A stretch of 64,000 nucleotides of DNA from Acetivibrio cellulolyticus CD2 (GTDB taxonomy: Bacteria; Bacillota; Clostridia; Acetivibrionales; Acetivibrionaceae). Positions 40,188 through 50,036 of the stretch are shown piece by piece (the first letter of the stretch is position 1; the number at the start of each line of letters is the position of its first letter). A program made the translations under genes and the position numbers. A model generated the notes under the pieces. It did no database searches. It was not told the origin of the DNA and saw only the letters and a program-made list of their open reading frames with translations. Location: contig NZ_JH556653.1 of NCBI RefSeq assembly GCF_000179595.2, positions 628,495 to 692,494 on the forward strand, given 5' to 3'.

Positions 40188-42995
40188 TTAATACTTGTCA
40201 AAATCAATATCGTTTAATGAAATCCTTGATTTAGATGCTTTTCCAACTGTAAATCCGTTACCAGCTTTCTTTAATCCTGCTCCTTTAGGTGCTTTTTTCT
40301 CATCCATCATGCATTGCAACGCTTTAAGCACATCAGGGCTCAGGTCATTTATATTTCCAAAGGATTCTGCATTCTTTAACTTGAATTTAGCAACCATTTC
40401 TTTTAGAAGATCTGCCTGACCTGAAAGTTCTTCACTTGCTGCAGAACCTTCCTCCGCTGTTGCCGAATTCGTTTGGATCACCTGTGAAACCTGTGATATT
40501 CCCTGATTAACCTGTGATATTCCTGTTGCCTGTTCATTTGATGCAGATGCTATATTGCCAACAATATCCGCAGCCTTTGCTACTCCTTCAACTATATTGT
40601 TCAATGCATCTGCAGTTTCATTTGCAATCTTGGTACCTTCTTCAACCTTCTTAATAGAACCTTCTATCATAGATGTTGTTTCTTTAGCTGCATTCGCACT
40701 TCTTGCTGCTAAGTTTCGTACTTCTTCAGCTACAACTGCAAAACCTTTTCCGTGTTGGCCAGCCCTTGCAGCTTCCACAGCAGCATTTAATGCAAGTATG
40801 TTAGTCTGGAATGCAATATCATCAATAACTTTAATTATCTTTGAAATGTTGGAGGATGACAGATTGATCTCCTCCATTGCCTTTAGCATTTCTTTCATTT
40901 GATCATTTCCTTGAGCTGCATTGTTTTTTGCTGTTAAGGCAAGCTCATTTGCAAGATTTGCATTTACTGCATTCTTTTTAGTCTGTTCTGCTATTTCATT
41001 CATGGAAGCTGTCAATTCTTCTATGGAACTTGCCTGTTCTGTCGACCCCTGTGATAGTGCCTGGCTTGAATCAGAAACCTGCCTTGAACCAGCTGCAACC
41101 TGTTCCGCTGCCAAATTCATATCTCCTAGAACTTCATTGAAGGATTTAACAATCATATTTATTGAATTTTTGATTTCAATAAAGTCTCCTAAATAATCAA
41201 CAGTAATTCCTACACCAAGATTTCCATTGGCCATTTCCGTAAGTATATAAGATATTTCATTTATATAACTTGAAATTGTCTTAATTGTAAAGTTGAGCGC
41301 TTCCTTGATTCGAGCGTGGTCACCCTTGTAATTACCGATAACTGCAGTTTGCAAATTACCCTTTGCCATCTCATCTAAAACTGTTGCTGCTTCCATAACC
41401 GGTTCAACAATTTTTTCTATAAGTCCATTAAGCCCTTTAATCATAACGGCCCAATCACCCTGGAAGGCTTTGTCATTTCCTCTTTCACTCAATTTTCCTT
41501 CTTCAGATGCTTCAATGAGCTTATTAATTTCATTATTTACATCCTTCAAATTCTTTCTTAATGATTCTATATTTTCATTAATAAATGCCTTCTTACCTGG
41601 AAATTTTTCAAGCTCTGCCTCAAAGTTACCTTTCGAAAATTCGGCCACACATGCCATTGCTTTTTTCTTAACGGTAATGTGCCCTTTTACCATATCATTT
41701 ACGCCTTTTGCCATCGCCCTGTATGAACCATTGAATTTTTCTTCTGGTACAACAACATCAATATCGCCCAAATCATGCTGCTTTGCCATGTAATCCATAT
41801 CAGTGATAAATAAATTCAATGTATCAATTAATTTGTTCAAATTGTTCTTAATTTCATTGAAATCACCATAATAAGTATCTGTTATTTTAGGTGGAATGTC
41901 TCCATTACTTACCCTGTCAATATACTCAGCAGTAACATTGATTGGACCTACAAAGGCATCTATTAAATTATTTATTCCTATCACCATTTCCTTCCAACTA
42001 CCTGAGTAGGAGTTTGCATTACATCTGGTGTCAAGTTTTCCTTCTTGTGTAGCTTTAATAAGGTTGCCTGTATCCGCAATCAATCCTCTAACTGTATCTA
42101 CTGTTTTATTTAAAGCCGGAGAAATTTCATCCTGTGAATCTTTAGGCTGTATAATCATGCTCACGTCACCATCAGAAATTTTCTTCATTACACCTACAAC
42201 ATTATTCTGCAAATCATCTGCAAATTCATCCATGTCCCTTGCCATCTGTCCGATCTCATCTTTTGTATCCATATTTAGCCGAGTTCCAAGATGACCTTTT
42301 CCCATCTCCTGCAGCATATTTGCAGCTTTCTTGATAGGCTTGGTAATAATTCTTGATATAAACACACCTAGAAGGATTGATAGGCATAATGTTACAAAAA
42401 CGACTAATAGCATTATCAGCATTGTGCTATTGGCTTGATTAGTATTTTTTTCTTCTTGTTGTTTAGCATCCTCAACTTTTAGTTCAACCAATTTTTCTAT
42501 TGCATCCTGTTCTGCTCTTGAAGCAATTCCTGCACTTCCTGTTTCACCTAGTATTTCATACGCTTCAGCATCCTTATTTTCTTTAGCTAACTTTATTACT
42601 TTATCAATCTCAGTTCTGTATGCTTTTCTGGAATCTACAAATTTGTTGAATTCTTCTCTCATTCTGTCTGAAAGTATCAAAGCCTCATATTCAGATGAAA
42701 GTTCATCAATTTCTGCTATTCTTTCATTGATTTTGTCAATATTTTGTTGAATATCGCTATCGCTTGATGCAATTATCATATCCCTCGCATTAACACGCAT
42801 CCTTTGAAATGCAGTTGAAATACCCGATAATTGAGATATTGGAACTGTCATGTTGCTATACAATTTACTGTCCGAATCACTGAGGGATTTAATATTCCAA
42901 ATTCCAACAACACCTATAACTCCTGTCAACAACGATACAATTATAAATCCCAACAACAACTTCGCTCCGATTTTCATATTATAAAACCACTTCAT
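40188..42995 (-). CDS. Methyl-accepting chemotaxis protein with multiple HAMP-like repeats
   Basis: About 935 residues from ATG at 42995 (AAGGAGG upstream). TM1 is about 12-34 and TM2 about 188-212, enclosing a helical four-helix-bundle sensor ([20 protein letters not shown]). After a HAMP ([20 protein letters not shown]) several further HAMP-like units follow ([63 protein letters not shown]). The signalling hairpin tip is [20 protein letters not shown], followed by [20 protein letters not shown]. The long poly-HAMP array is notable. It belongs with CheA and CheR upstream. Confidence 0.93.
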   Translation of the reverse strand: MKWFYNMKIGAKLLLGFIIVSLLTGVIGVVGIWNIKSLSDSDSKLYSNMTVPISQLSGISTAFQRMRVNARDMIIASSDSDIQQNIDKINERIAEIDELSSEYEALILSDRMREEFNKFVDSRKAYRTEIDKVIKLAKENKDAEAYEILGETGSAGIASRAEQDAIEKLVELKVEDAKQQEEKNTNQANSTMLIMLLVVFVTLCLSILLGVFISRIITKPIKKAANMLQEMGKGHLGTRLNMDTKDEIGQMARDMDEFADDLQNNVVGVMKKISDGDVSMIIQPKDSQDEISPALNKTVDTVRGLIADTGNLIKATQEGKLDTRCNANSYSGSWKEMVIGINNLIDAFVGPINVTAEYIDRVSNGDIPPKITDTYYGDFNEIKNNLNKLIDTLNLFITDMDYMAKQHDLGDIDVVVPEEKFNGSYRAMAKGVNDMVKGHITVKKKAMACVAEFSKGNFEAELEKFPGKKAFINENIESLRKNLKDVNNEINKLIEASEEGKLSERGNDKAFQGDWAVMIKGLNGLIEKIVEPVMEAATVLDEMAKGNLQTAVIGNYKGDHARIKEALNFTIKTISSYINEISYILTEMANGNLGVGITVDYLGDFIEIKNSINMIVKSFNEVLGDMNLAAEQVAAGSRQVSDSSQALSQGSTEQASSIEELTASMNEIAEQTKKNAVNANLANELALTAKNNAAQGNDQMKEMLKAMEEINLSSSNISKIIKVIDDIAFQTNILALNAAVEAARAGQHGKGFAVVAEEVRNLAARSANAAKETTSMIEGSIKKVEEGTKIANETADALNNIVEGVAKAADIVGNIASASNEQATGISQVNQGISQVSQVIQTNSATAEEGSAASEELSGQADLLKEMVAKFKLKNAESFGNINDLSPDVLKALQCMMDEKKAPKGAGLKKAGNGFTVGKASKSRISLNDIDFDKY

Positions 42996-43133
42996 ACTAA
43001 TAACCTCCTTGTTATCATTATTTAGTCCAATAAACTGCTTTACAAACACTATAGATAACGTTTAAGTGCTATATGTTTGTTATCTAAATTCATTACTCTT
43101 TACATAAAATACATATCAAAAAAATTAAATATC

Positions 43134-43469
43134 CTAATTACCTTTTATTGATATGTTATTTATAATATTAGAAATCATCTCCATACAATCGTGATTAAGA
43201 GGTGGGCCATGCCCAAAATATATGGTTTCAACTTTTTTTGTACTAAGATATTTTAGTGCTTCTATAAAGTTTTGTTCATAGGTGTTATCCTTCGACCTTA
43301 TAACAAGAGGTGTATCCCCTGAAAAAAGTACTTTCTCTTCACTGTTATACAGACAAATAGAGTCATTGCTGTGTCCAGGCGTATGAATAACCTTAAAAAC
43401 TCTATCAGTAATTAAAAAAGCATTTGATGTATATATTTGGCTTTCGCTAGTAAGGCATAAAACCTTCAA
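43134..43469 (-). CDS. MBL-fold hydrolase remnant lacking the HxHxDH motif
   Basis: 111 residues, TTG start at 43469 with GGAGGTGG just upstream. The first 22 residues (MKVLCLTSESQIYTSNAFLI) and the last 85 (VIHTPGHSNDSICLY, VLFSGDTPLVIRS, VETIYFGHGPPL) match the metallo-beta-lactamase proteins often found with CheA/CheR genes. The part that should carry THxHxDH, roughly 80-90 residues, is absent without a frame change. Remaining metal ligands (His of TPGHS, Asp of SGD, His of FGHG) are kept. Probably an inactive, internally deleted gene. Confidence 0.7.
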   Translation of the reverse strand: MKVLCLTSESQIYTSNAFLITDRVFKVIHTPGHSNDSICLYNSEEKVLFSGDTPLVIRSKDNTYEQNFIEALKYLSTKKVETIYFGHGPPLNHDCMEMISNIINNISIKGN

Positions 43470-43487
43470 GGAGCCACCTCCGAGTTT

Positions 43488-44090
43488 TCATATTTTTTTA
43501 TACAACTGTGCATGGGAAACTATCGGTTCAAATAGATGTGAAACGGCTTCCGGAAGTTTTTGAGTCTGCTCCATTGCTAAAAATCCGCCTTCACTCAGTG
43601 ATGAGTGAAACATTTTTATAACTTCTATGCGCTGATGCTCACTAAAGTGCAAAAGAACGTTTTTACACAATACCAGTCCAAAATCAGAACCCGGACTTTT
43701 CATTGAAAGCAGATCATGTTTCTTGAAATCAACGGCATTTCTTATTTCCTGCACTAAACGGTAGTGTTTTTCTTTTTCATCTGCTACAAAATACCTTTCA
43801 AAAATATCTTTAGGAATTCTCTCTACCTGTTCCCATGGATATGATGCGTTTGATATTATGTCTCCAAAAAGATCACTACCATCTAAGTCCGTAGCATGTA
43901 TTTTTATATTTCTAAAGTACATGTAGCCTGTTCTTTCCCTTATAACAATGGCAAGACTATATGGCTCCGGCCCCATCGCACAGCCGGCATCCCATATATT
44001 GATATATCTTCGTGACTTCAGACTCGGTAAAGCATGTTCACATATCATATCAAGCGTTTGTAAATCCCTGAAAAAGTAAGTGAACGCCAT
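43488..44090 (-). CDS. CheR-type methyltransferase
   Basis: A 200-residue protein starting MAFTYFFRDLQTLDMICE. The SAM-binding part is INIWDAGCAMGPEPYSLAIV; IHATDLDGSDLFGDIISNAS, VDFKKHDLL and DFGLVLCKNVLLHFSEHQR are CheR landmarks. It lacks the usual N-terminal helical domain (about 70 residues), so it is a short CheR. It should methylate glutamates of the adjacent MCP. It starts 12 nt after the CheA stop. Confidence 0.88.
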   Translation of the reverse strand: MAFTYFFRDLQTLDMICEHALPSLKSRRYINIWDAGCAMGPEPYSLAIVIRERTGYMYFRNIKIHATDLDGSDLFGDIISNASYPWEQVERIPKDIFERYFVADEKEKHYRLVQEIRNAVDFKKHDLLSMKSPGSDFGLVLCKNVLLHFSEHQRIEVIKMFHSSLSEGGFLAMEQTQKLPEAVSHLFEPIVSHAQLYKKI

Positions 44091-44102
44091 ATAAGTTACC
44101 CC

Positions 44103-46148
44103 CTATTTTCTATTACTGGCTAGAGCTGCAATGTCAATAATCAGACTTATACTGCCATCACCCAATAATGTACACCCTGCTAAACCATTTACCTTTTTTA
44201 AGTAGTTAGGCAAAGGTTTAACTACCACCTGCTGCTCTCCAACCAAAACATCTGCAAATAAGCACGCACTCACATTCTCATCTTCAACCATAATTATAAT
44301 TCCTTCTGGCATTGAGGTAATATTTGTCTGTGTTCCAAATTTTCTATGCAGCCTTATCACCGGATAGCATTTACCCCGAATCAGAATTATTTCATTTCCT
44401 TCTGGATCAGTAATAACCTCATTTTCCTTAGGTTTAAAAGATTCCTTAATCGCAATAGTCGGAATTATATAGCTTGAGTATCCAACCGTCACAATCATTC
44501 CATCCATTATTGCAAGTGTCAGTGGAATCTTAAGATTAATTGTTGTTCCTACATCTTTTTTGCTTTCGGTTTCCACAATTCCGCCAATCTTTTCAATATT
44601 TTTCGAAACCACATCCATTCCGACTCCACGCCCAGAGAATTCAGTTATATTCTCTTTCATTGAAAACCCCGGTTGGTATATAAATGAAAATATTTCTTTT
44701 TCAGATAATTCAGACTCACTTTTATTAGTCAGCTTATTAGAATAAGCTTTTTCATATATTTTAGACTTATCAAGGCCCTTTCCATCATCTCTCACACTTA
44801 TAATTACCTCTCCACCTGCATTTCTTGCCTCAAGTACTACTTTCCCAGTCTCACTCTTACCTTTATTTCTTCTTTCTTCGGGGGTCTCAAGACCATGATC
44901 AATAGAATTTCTGATCAGATGCATCAATGGATCTGATATATTCTCAATTATATTTTTGTCAACCTCGGTGTCTTCTCCAATCATCTCCAACTGCACTTCT
45001 TTATCTAGTTTTTTACTCATATCCCTAACAATTCTATTCATTTTTTGAAAAGTTGCTGATAACGGAACCATCCTAACGGACATCACCATATCCTGAAGGT
45101 CAGAAATCATCTTGCGAAGATGCTGAGAGGCTTTCTGAAAGCTCTCTATATTCAGCATTGTGACTTCAGGATTCATTGTAACCATTGATTCAGAAATAAC
45201 AATCTCACCGACCATATCCATCAGCTTATCCAGCTTTTGTACATTTACACTAATGTAGCTATGCTTCTGAGCCGCTGAGTTATCATTTTTCAATTCTTCA
45301 TGCTGCTTACCCGAACAAGCCTCTTCCAATAGTGCCGCTTTCTGATTTGGCCTTTCATTTTCAATTACTTGACCTATTTCAAGTTCATTTAAAAATGCTG
45401 TTTTATTTAAAAACTCTTTTGCTTGATCAAGTGACAAATCTGTAGCAAAGACAACGACAAAGCCATCCTTTCGAATTATTTCAACACTTTCTTCGTTTTC
45501 GACAATGTTTTCAGGGTCATATCCAACAACATCTGCAACTTCCTTCAAATTATGGATTACCGAAAAGGCACGGATATTTTCCATCTCACACCCTTTTTCA
45601 AATTTAATAATGGCTTTATAAAGTTTTCTATCATTAGTGAAAACCTTATTGGCAGCACCTATATAGAACTTCTGTTTTTTTGCCGTTATATCTTCCTTAA
45701 TGGGTTTAGTTGCATGTGATACATCGGAATCGCTTTTCAAAAAAGATAGAAATTCGACTATTTCCTTTACAATAAATTCTGGATTGTTATTAACAGAAGC
45801 GTCTTCTTCGATTTTCACAATTTCACTTTTGATGAAATCAACCACTTTTAAAACAAGTTCAAAAAGCCTACCATAATCAACGTTTTCCACTTTTTGCTCT
45901 CTTAAAAAGTAAAAAACATCCTCCATTGAGTGCGTTAAATTCGAAATACCGTTGTATAACATCATTGCTGAAGCACCTTTTATTGTATGCATTAACCTGA
46001 ATATTTCGTTTATAGAATCGGAAGAAATCCCCCCTTCCTTCTCACTTTCTATTATTATCAGTTCAAGTTGTTCCAGATGCTGACCTGTTTCAAATATAAA
46101 TAAGTCCAGCATCGGTTCCCTGCCCACATTATCTGCCACATTGATCAC
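44103..46148 (-). CDS. CheA-type chemotaxis histidine kinase
   Basis: A 681-residue protein. The HPt domain has FRLMHTIKGASAMM (phosphoacceptor His near residue 54). After a variable region and a P2-like segment, the dimerisation domain (LDKLMDMVGEIVISES), ATPase (MHLIRNSIDHGLETPEERR, DDGKGLD, FSGRGVGMDVV) and C-terminal CheW-like domain (EGIIIMVEDENVSACLFADV) follow. No separate CheW or CheB gene is nearby. With MCP, CheR and CheY-like proteins it forms a chemosensory set inside the segment flanked by the 166-nt repeats. Confidence 0.93.
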   Translation of the reverse strand: MINVADNVGREPMLDLFIFETGQHLEQLELIIIESEKEGGISSDSINEIFRLMHTIKGASAMMLYNGISNLTHSMEDVFYFLREQKVENVDYGRLFELVLKVVDFIKSEIVKIEEDASVNNNPEFIVKEIVEFLSFLKSDSDVSHATKPIKEDITAKKQKFYIGAANKVFTNDRKLYKAIIKFEKGCEMENIRAFSVIHNLKEVADVVGYDPENIVENEESVEIIRKDGFVVVFATDLSLDQAKEFLNKTAFLNELEIGQVIENERPNQKAALLEEACSGKQHEELKNDNSAAQKHSYISVNVQKLDKLMDMVGEIVISESMVTMNPEVTMLNIESFQKASQHLRKMISDLQDMVMSVRMVPLSATFQKMNRIVRDMSKKLDKEVQLEMIGEDTEVDKNIIENISDPLMHLIRNSIDHGLETPEERRNKGKSETGKVVLEARNAGGEVIISVRDDGKGLDKSKIYEKAYSNKLTNKSESELSEKEIFSFIYQPGFSMKENITEFSGRGVGMDVVSKNIEKIGGIVETESKKDVGTTINLKIPLTLAIMDGMIVTVGYSSYIIPTIAIKESFKPKENEVITDPEGNEIILIRGKCYPVIRLHRKFGTQTNITSMPEGIIIMVEDENVSACLFADVLVGEQQVVVKPLPNYLKKVNGLAGCTLLGDGSISLIIDIAALASNRK

Positions 46149-46332
46149 CCCATAGGTCTTTTTGTCAATAAATCTAGCCTTCTATTTTATAGATATTTTT
46201 TCAATACTAATGTAAATTGTATATCGGCAACTATCGCATTTTTTTTATCACTTTTTTTTGGAGAACTTCGGAATTTACACTAAGCTCCAGAAATCGGAGT
46301 GCTATCAGCAGGTTTTTGAAGTTATTGATCAA

Positions 46333-46498
46333 ACCTGTATGTTCAAATTAGGCTGCCGTGGACCAGTGACAAGGTCAGAATGCCCTATAAGGCAGTGAAA
46401 TAAATATGTAAACTGGCCTATCAAGGATGACACTCCATGTATAGGCTGCTCACAATTTGGTTTTCCAGATAGAATGGAACCTTTTATTAGTTATAATA
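46333..46498 (+). pseudogene. Duplicated 3' fragment of [NiFe] hydrogenase small-subunit gene
   Basis: Matches 35272-35437 over 166 nt with two substitutions. One changes Asp to Glu in TRSDCP; the other turns the Trp codon of RQWNKY into TGA. It therefore encodes no functional protein. It has no large-subunit gene after it either. Near-identity suggests a recent duplication. Confidence 0.9.
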
Positions 46499-46610
46499 AA
46501 GAGGTCTATGGTAAAAGTAGCGAAGTGTGTGTCGTTTATTTAGTGTACACTTTTTTCAAGAGCAGGAAATGGAAAGTAATTTTTAAAGATGAAATATATT
46601 GCTTTCTAAT

Positions 46611-46663
46611 AGAAAGGGGCATTGCACTACGATTTTTAATCGATAATGCAACAGCCCCTTTCT
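46611..46663. terminator. Nested hairpin terminator
   Basis: AGAAAGGGGC (46611-46620) pairs with GCCCCTTTCT (46654-46663); inside it TTGCA pairs with TGCAA and CGATT with AATCG. AATTCTTTT follows on the right. It is positioned to end the leftward TrpB2 transcript and any rightward readthrough. Confidence 0.75.
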
Positions 46664-46744
46664 AATTCTTTTCATATAAGTTCATCATAAAATAAACACA
46701 ATAAAAATTTAAACTCTAATCCAATAAGGTATTCAACAATACGC

Positions 46745-48115
46745 TTATAATGAAATATTAGGAATTGTTGAAAAACCTTTTTCCAGATCTTCATCCGTTG
46801 GGATATAATCTGTCATGGTTCCGCTATTATAGCTCATATAAGCAGACATGTCGAAGTAACCTGTTCCGGTTAAGCCAAACAGGATAGTCTTTTTCTCTCC
46901 AGATTCCTTACATTTGAGAGCTTCATCTATAGCAGTTCTAATTGCATGAGAAGATTCAGGAGCTGGGAGAGTTCCCTCACATCGTGCAAAAAGCGTAGCT
47001 GCTTCAAATACCTTGGATTGCTCAACTGAACATGCTTCAAAATAACCATCGTGATACAGCTTAGATACGACTGCACTTGCACCGTGGTATCTTAATCCTC
47101 CGGCATGATTAGGAGAAGGCATAAAACCAGATCCCAATGTATACATTCTCATTAATGGTGTTGTTTTTCCTGTATCACCGAAATCATATGCATATTTTCC
47201 GCGTGTTAGTGAAGGGCAAGATGCTGGTTCTACTCCAATAAAACGTATATTGTTTTTACCTTTTATCTTATCTCCCATGAAAGGTGCAATAAGACCTCCA
47301 AAGTTGGAACCACCACCGACACACCCGATAATTATGTCAGGGTTTATATCATATTTTTCACAAGCAACTTTTGTTTCAATACCGATAACACTTTGATGTA
47401 ATAAAACATGATCTAATACACTACCTAACACATAACGACAATTATCAGTTTTCAATGCAACTTCTATAGCTTCTGAAATAGCACAGCCTAAGGAACCACC
47501 TGTACCAGGATTCTCAGCTAAAATTTTCTTGCCGATTTCTGTTGTGGTAGAAGGAGAAGGAATAACTTTACCTCCATATGTTTCTATAACTGCTTTTCTG
47601 TAGGGTTTCTGTTCTGAAGATATCTTAACCATGTAAACAGTCAGTGGAATATTATAATATGCACATGCCATAGAAAGTGCAGTGCCCCATTGGCCAGCCC
47701 CAGTTTCAGTGGTTAAGGAAGTCAAGCCCTGCTTTTTTGCATAATAGACTTGAGCAGCTGCAGAATTTAATTTGTGTGAACCGGAAGTATTGGTTCCTTC
47801 AAATTTGTAATATATTTCAGCCGGTGTACCCAAAGCCTTTTCGAGACAATAAGCTCTTACAAGTGGAGACGGACGGTACATTTTATAGAAGCCCCTTACC
47901 TCTTCAGGAATTTCTATATGTTCATCAGTTTGGTTCAGTTCTTGATCAACAAGGTCAGAACAGAATACTGGTTTTAAATCATCAGCTGTACATGGTTTTA
48001 AAGTACCTGGATGTAAAAATGGATCAGGCTTTTCTTTCATAACAGCCTTCATGTTGTACCAGTATTTTGGTATTTCATCTTCAGATAAGATGATTTTGTA
48101 AGGTATATTTCCCAT
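46745..48115 (-). CDS. TrpB2-type tryptophan synthase beta chain
   Basis: A 456-residue PLP enzyme of the TrpB2 (TIGR01415) branch, longer than TrpB1. The Schiff-base Lys is K115 in NTSGSHKLNSA; TETGAGQWGTALSMA, GCVGGGSNFGG (phosphate loop) and FGLTGTGYFDMSAYM are further landmarks. It makes tryptophan from serine and indole; TrpB2 often acts as an indole-salvage enzyme, and no trpA is nearby. A T-box leader (48284-48550) upstream implies control by uncharged tRNA-Trp. Confidence 0.92.
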   Translation of the reverse strand: MGNIPYKIILSEDEIPKYWYNMKAVMKEKPDPFLHPGTLKPCTADDLKPVFCSDLVDQELNQTDEHIEIPEEVRGFYKMYRPSPLVRAYCLEKALGTPAEIYYKFEGTNTSGSHKLNSAAAQVYYAKKQGLTSLTTETGAGQWGTALSMACAYYNIPLTVYMVKISSEQKPYRKAVIETYGGKVIPSPSTTTEIGKKILAENPGTGGSLGCAISEAIEVALKTDNCRYVLGSVLDHVLLHQSVIGIETKVACEKYDINPDIIIGCVGGGSNFGGLIAPFMGDKIKGKNNIRFIGVEPASCPSLTRGKYAYDFGDTGKTTPLMRMYTLGSGFMPSPNHAGGLRYHGASAVVSKLYHDGYFEACSVEQSKVFEAATLFARCEGTLPAPESSHAIRTAIDEALKCKESGEKKTILFGLTGTGYFDMSAYMSYNSGTMTDYIPTDEDLEKGFSTIPNISL

Positions 48116-48283
48116 AATCTTCTTCCCTTCCTTTTCGTTTTATTGATTTGACTATACTAAATACATTACTAATCTTACATTTAGCAGAGAAAAATACCGA
48201 ACGCTTTAACGGAATTTTGCGATAGATAAATGTAAATGATTAATTGTATTTAATATCGTTTGGCTAGATAAATTTTTATATAA

Positions 48284-48550
48284 TAAAAGCCTTTATCCTA
48301 ACATAGGACAAAGGCTTCAGTCTCTGTTATACCACCTAAATTGCGTTAAAAACACAACGCTTCTTTCATGTACAAAATACTAAAATTCTATACATGCTTC
48401 ATGGATAACGGGAGAAGTTCCCGGTCGGCATACTCTTTCATTAATTAAAAATTTCTGCGTCGCCCTCATGAGCCCATTCACTATAAGCTTTAACATTGCA
48501 ATTTCACCATCTGCAACTCTCTTTTGATAAAGTGATTTATGCTACTATCC
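48284..48550 (-). promoter_or_regulatory. T-box leader controlling TrpB2
   Basis: Read on the minus strand: a Stem I region with AGAGAGTTGCAGATGGTGAA (near 48525), a likely specifier bulge containing TGG in GTGAATGGGCTC, then the T-box sequence TTAGGTGGTATAACAGAG (48339-48322), then a terminator (arms 48317-48304 and 48300-48287) ending CTTTTA. These are the conserved parts of a tRNA-responsive antitermination leader. The TGG specifier (Trp) is inferred from its position and the downstream gene. Confidence 0.85.
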
Positions 48551-48639
48551 TCAATCAAAGGGGTTAATATTTAATTTTATTCAATTTTCTCGTTATATGA
48601 ATATATTAACTTTTGCAAAAATTTTTGTCAACAGGGATT

Positions 48640-48785
48640 TTTTAAATATAATCCTATCCTTGTCTCTGATGGTTACATTCCGACGATACTGGAAGTAATT
48701 ATAGAAAGTACCTCTTTGGATGCCACAAATATTAGTTAATTCTTTTGCAGTAATTTGGTTAAGAAGCCTGCATAAATACCCGTAC
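48640..48785 (-). pseudogene. TetR-like HTH fragment
   Basis: A minus-strand stretch without a start codon reads LNQITAKELTNICGIQRGTF followed by YNYFQ, the helix-turn-helix pattern of TetR regulators (compare ITVKELxxxxGINRGTFYxHF). There is a stop just upstream and no ligand-binding domain downstream. It is a gene remnant rather than an active regulator. Confidence 0.4.
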
Positions 48786-48800
48786 TCTTACCTGCCACCT

Positions 48801-49859
48801 TTATCGTGTCATAAACCTATAAATAGTAGTATGCCTATACTCCTTACCTGCACTAAATATAGGCGATGGAAAATGCTTGTGCTTTAAAGAGTTTGGGAAG
48901 TATTGGGTTTCCAAACATAGTCCGCCCCACTTACTGTATCGTATCTTATCTTTCGCTTCCTTATCACTGCTTAGATTGTTGCCGGAGAAAAACTGGATTC
49001 CCGGTTTTGTTGTATAGACTTCCATAAATCTGCCGCTTTCAGGGTCATATAATTCAGCCGCTTTCTCAGGGTGTGTTCCTGAAACTTTGAGCACCCAATT
49101 ATGGTCAAATCCATTACCTTTTTTTATATGAATATCATCACTTAATAGTCCTGTTCCAACAGGTTTCATTGAGGTAAAGTCTAATTGGGTTCCGGTTACT
49201 TCCAGGATTTCTCCTGTAGGTATTCCCTCTTCATTAATAGGTGTAAATTTGTCAGAATAAATCTTCAATTGATGATTGGTAATATCACCGGCTCCATGCC
49301 ATGAAAGATTAAAATATGAATGATTGGTAAGGTTTATTACGGTGTCTTTATCTGAAACTGCAAAGTAATCAATTCTCAAAGAATTGTCATCACCCAAAGA
49401 ATAAGTTACAGTAGTTTTTAGATTGCCGGGATAGTTTTCTTCACCGTCCCTACTCAAGTAGGTTAGCTGCAAACACTCTCTATTATTTATAATAACCGTC
49501 TCAGCATCCCAAATTACTTTATGAAATCCCTTATCCCCCCCATGCAAATGATGTCTTCCTTCATTATTCTTCAGATTATACTCTATATCCTTAATTTCAA
49601 GTTTTGAATTTTCAATTCTATTTGCATGTCTTCCTATAATACCACCGAAATAAAATCTATTTTCAAAATAATCTTCAAGCCTATCATATCCCAGAACAAC
49701 ATCCTCATATTTTCCATTTCTATCTGGCACAATTAGAGAAATAACTATTCCACCGAAATTTGTAATTTTAGCTACCATTCCATTACTGTTCGACAGGATA
49801 AAGATGTCTATATCCTTGTAATCATATCCATCAATAAACTTTTCTTTTAAAATGCCCAT
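48801..49859 (-). CDS. galM: Aldose 1-epimerase
   Basis: About 352 residues from ATG at 49859 (GGAGGAAAGG upstream). The sugar-binding pieces are VVLGYDRLEDYFENRFYFGG, GRHANRIENSKLEI and GRHHLHGGDKGFHKVIWD; the catalytic His is in NLTNHSYFNL and the catalytic Glu in LCLETQYFPNSLKH. It interconverts alpha and beta anomers, here probably of xylose entering the isomerase step. Last gene of the xylose operon, after the inverted 65-nt repeat copy. Confidence 0.92.
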   Translation of the reverse strand: MGILKEKFIDGYDYKDIDIFILSNSNGMVAKITNFGGIVISLIVPDRNGKYEDVVLGYDRLEDYFENRFYFGGIIGRHANRIENSKLEIKDIEYNLKNNEGRHHLHGGDKGFHKVIWDAETVIINNRECLQLTYLSRDGEENYPGNLKTTVTYSLGDDNSLRIDYFAVSDKDTVINLTNHSYFNLSWHGAGDITNHQLKIYSDKFTPINEEGIPTGEILEVTGTQLDFTSMKPVGTGLLSDDIHIKKGNGFDHNWVLKVSGTHPEKAAELYDPESGRFMEVYTTKPGIQFFSGNNLSSDKEAKDKIRYSKWGGLCLETQYFPNSLKHKHFPSPIFSAGKEYRHTTIYRFMTR

Positions 49860-49884
49860 AAAACCTTTCCTCCACAAATAAAAA

Positions 49885-49946
49885 CTCCGGGACATCGAGT
49901 TCCTCCGTTTTTGCCTCTTTCACTTCGTTGGAAAGAGGCTCAAAAA
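49885..49946 (-). repeat. Third copy of the 65-nt interspersed repeat, inverted
   Basis: The reverse strand matches the tandem repeats at 18670-18799: GCCTCTTTC-type hairpin arms, GAAGTGAAAGAGGCAAAAAC, then ACTCGATGTCCCGGAG. It is about 62 nt and lies between xylA and galM. Confidence 0.8.
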
Positions 49947-49949
49947 TAT

Positions 49950-50002
49950 ATTGAACGCACAAAAGCATTCAAAAAATTTACTTTGAGAATTGTGCGTTCA
50001 AT
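49950..50002 (-). terminator. Hairpin after xylA
   Basis: ATTGAACGCACAA (49950-49962) is exactly complementary to 49990-50002, with a 27-nt loop. On the minus strand it is followed by ATATTTTTG. Probably a partial terminator or stabiliser between xylA and galM. Confidence 0.6.
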
Positions 50003-50036
50003 GACTCCGGTGTTCTTAACATTAGGTTGTAGTACT

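Larger units (their letters stand above)
46149..46744. other. Region with duplicated hydrogenase fragment and terminator
   Basis: This 596-nt stretch has the hydrogenase pseudogene fragment (46333-46498), a nested hairpin terminator (46611-46663) and the presumed promoter of the leftward CheA gene. Just upstream of the duplicated piece, an in-frame stretch reads KLQKSECYQQVFEVIDQ, possibly another gene remnant. Confidence 0.55.
48116..48800. other. Intergenic region with T-box leader and HTH gene remnant
   Basis: It contains about 170 nt between T-box terminator and TrpB2 start, the T-box (48284-48550), promoter sequences and a degenerate helix-turn-helix fragment (about 48640-48785). Confidence 0.6.

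Noticed and set aside
46474-46665. 63-residue rightward frame beginning MEPFISYNKEVYG
   Set aside because: Its start lies inside the dead hydrogenase duplication and it runs into a terminator hairpin; no coding evidence.
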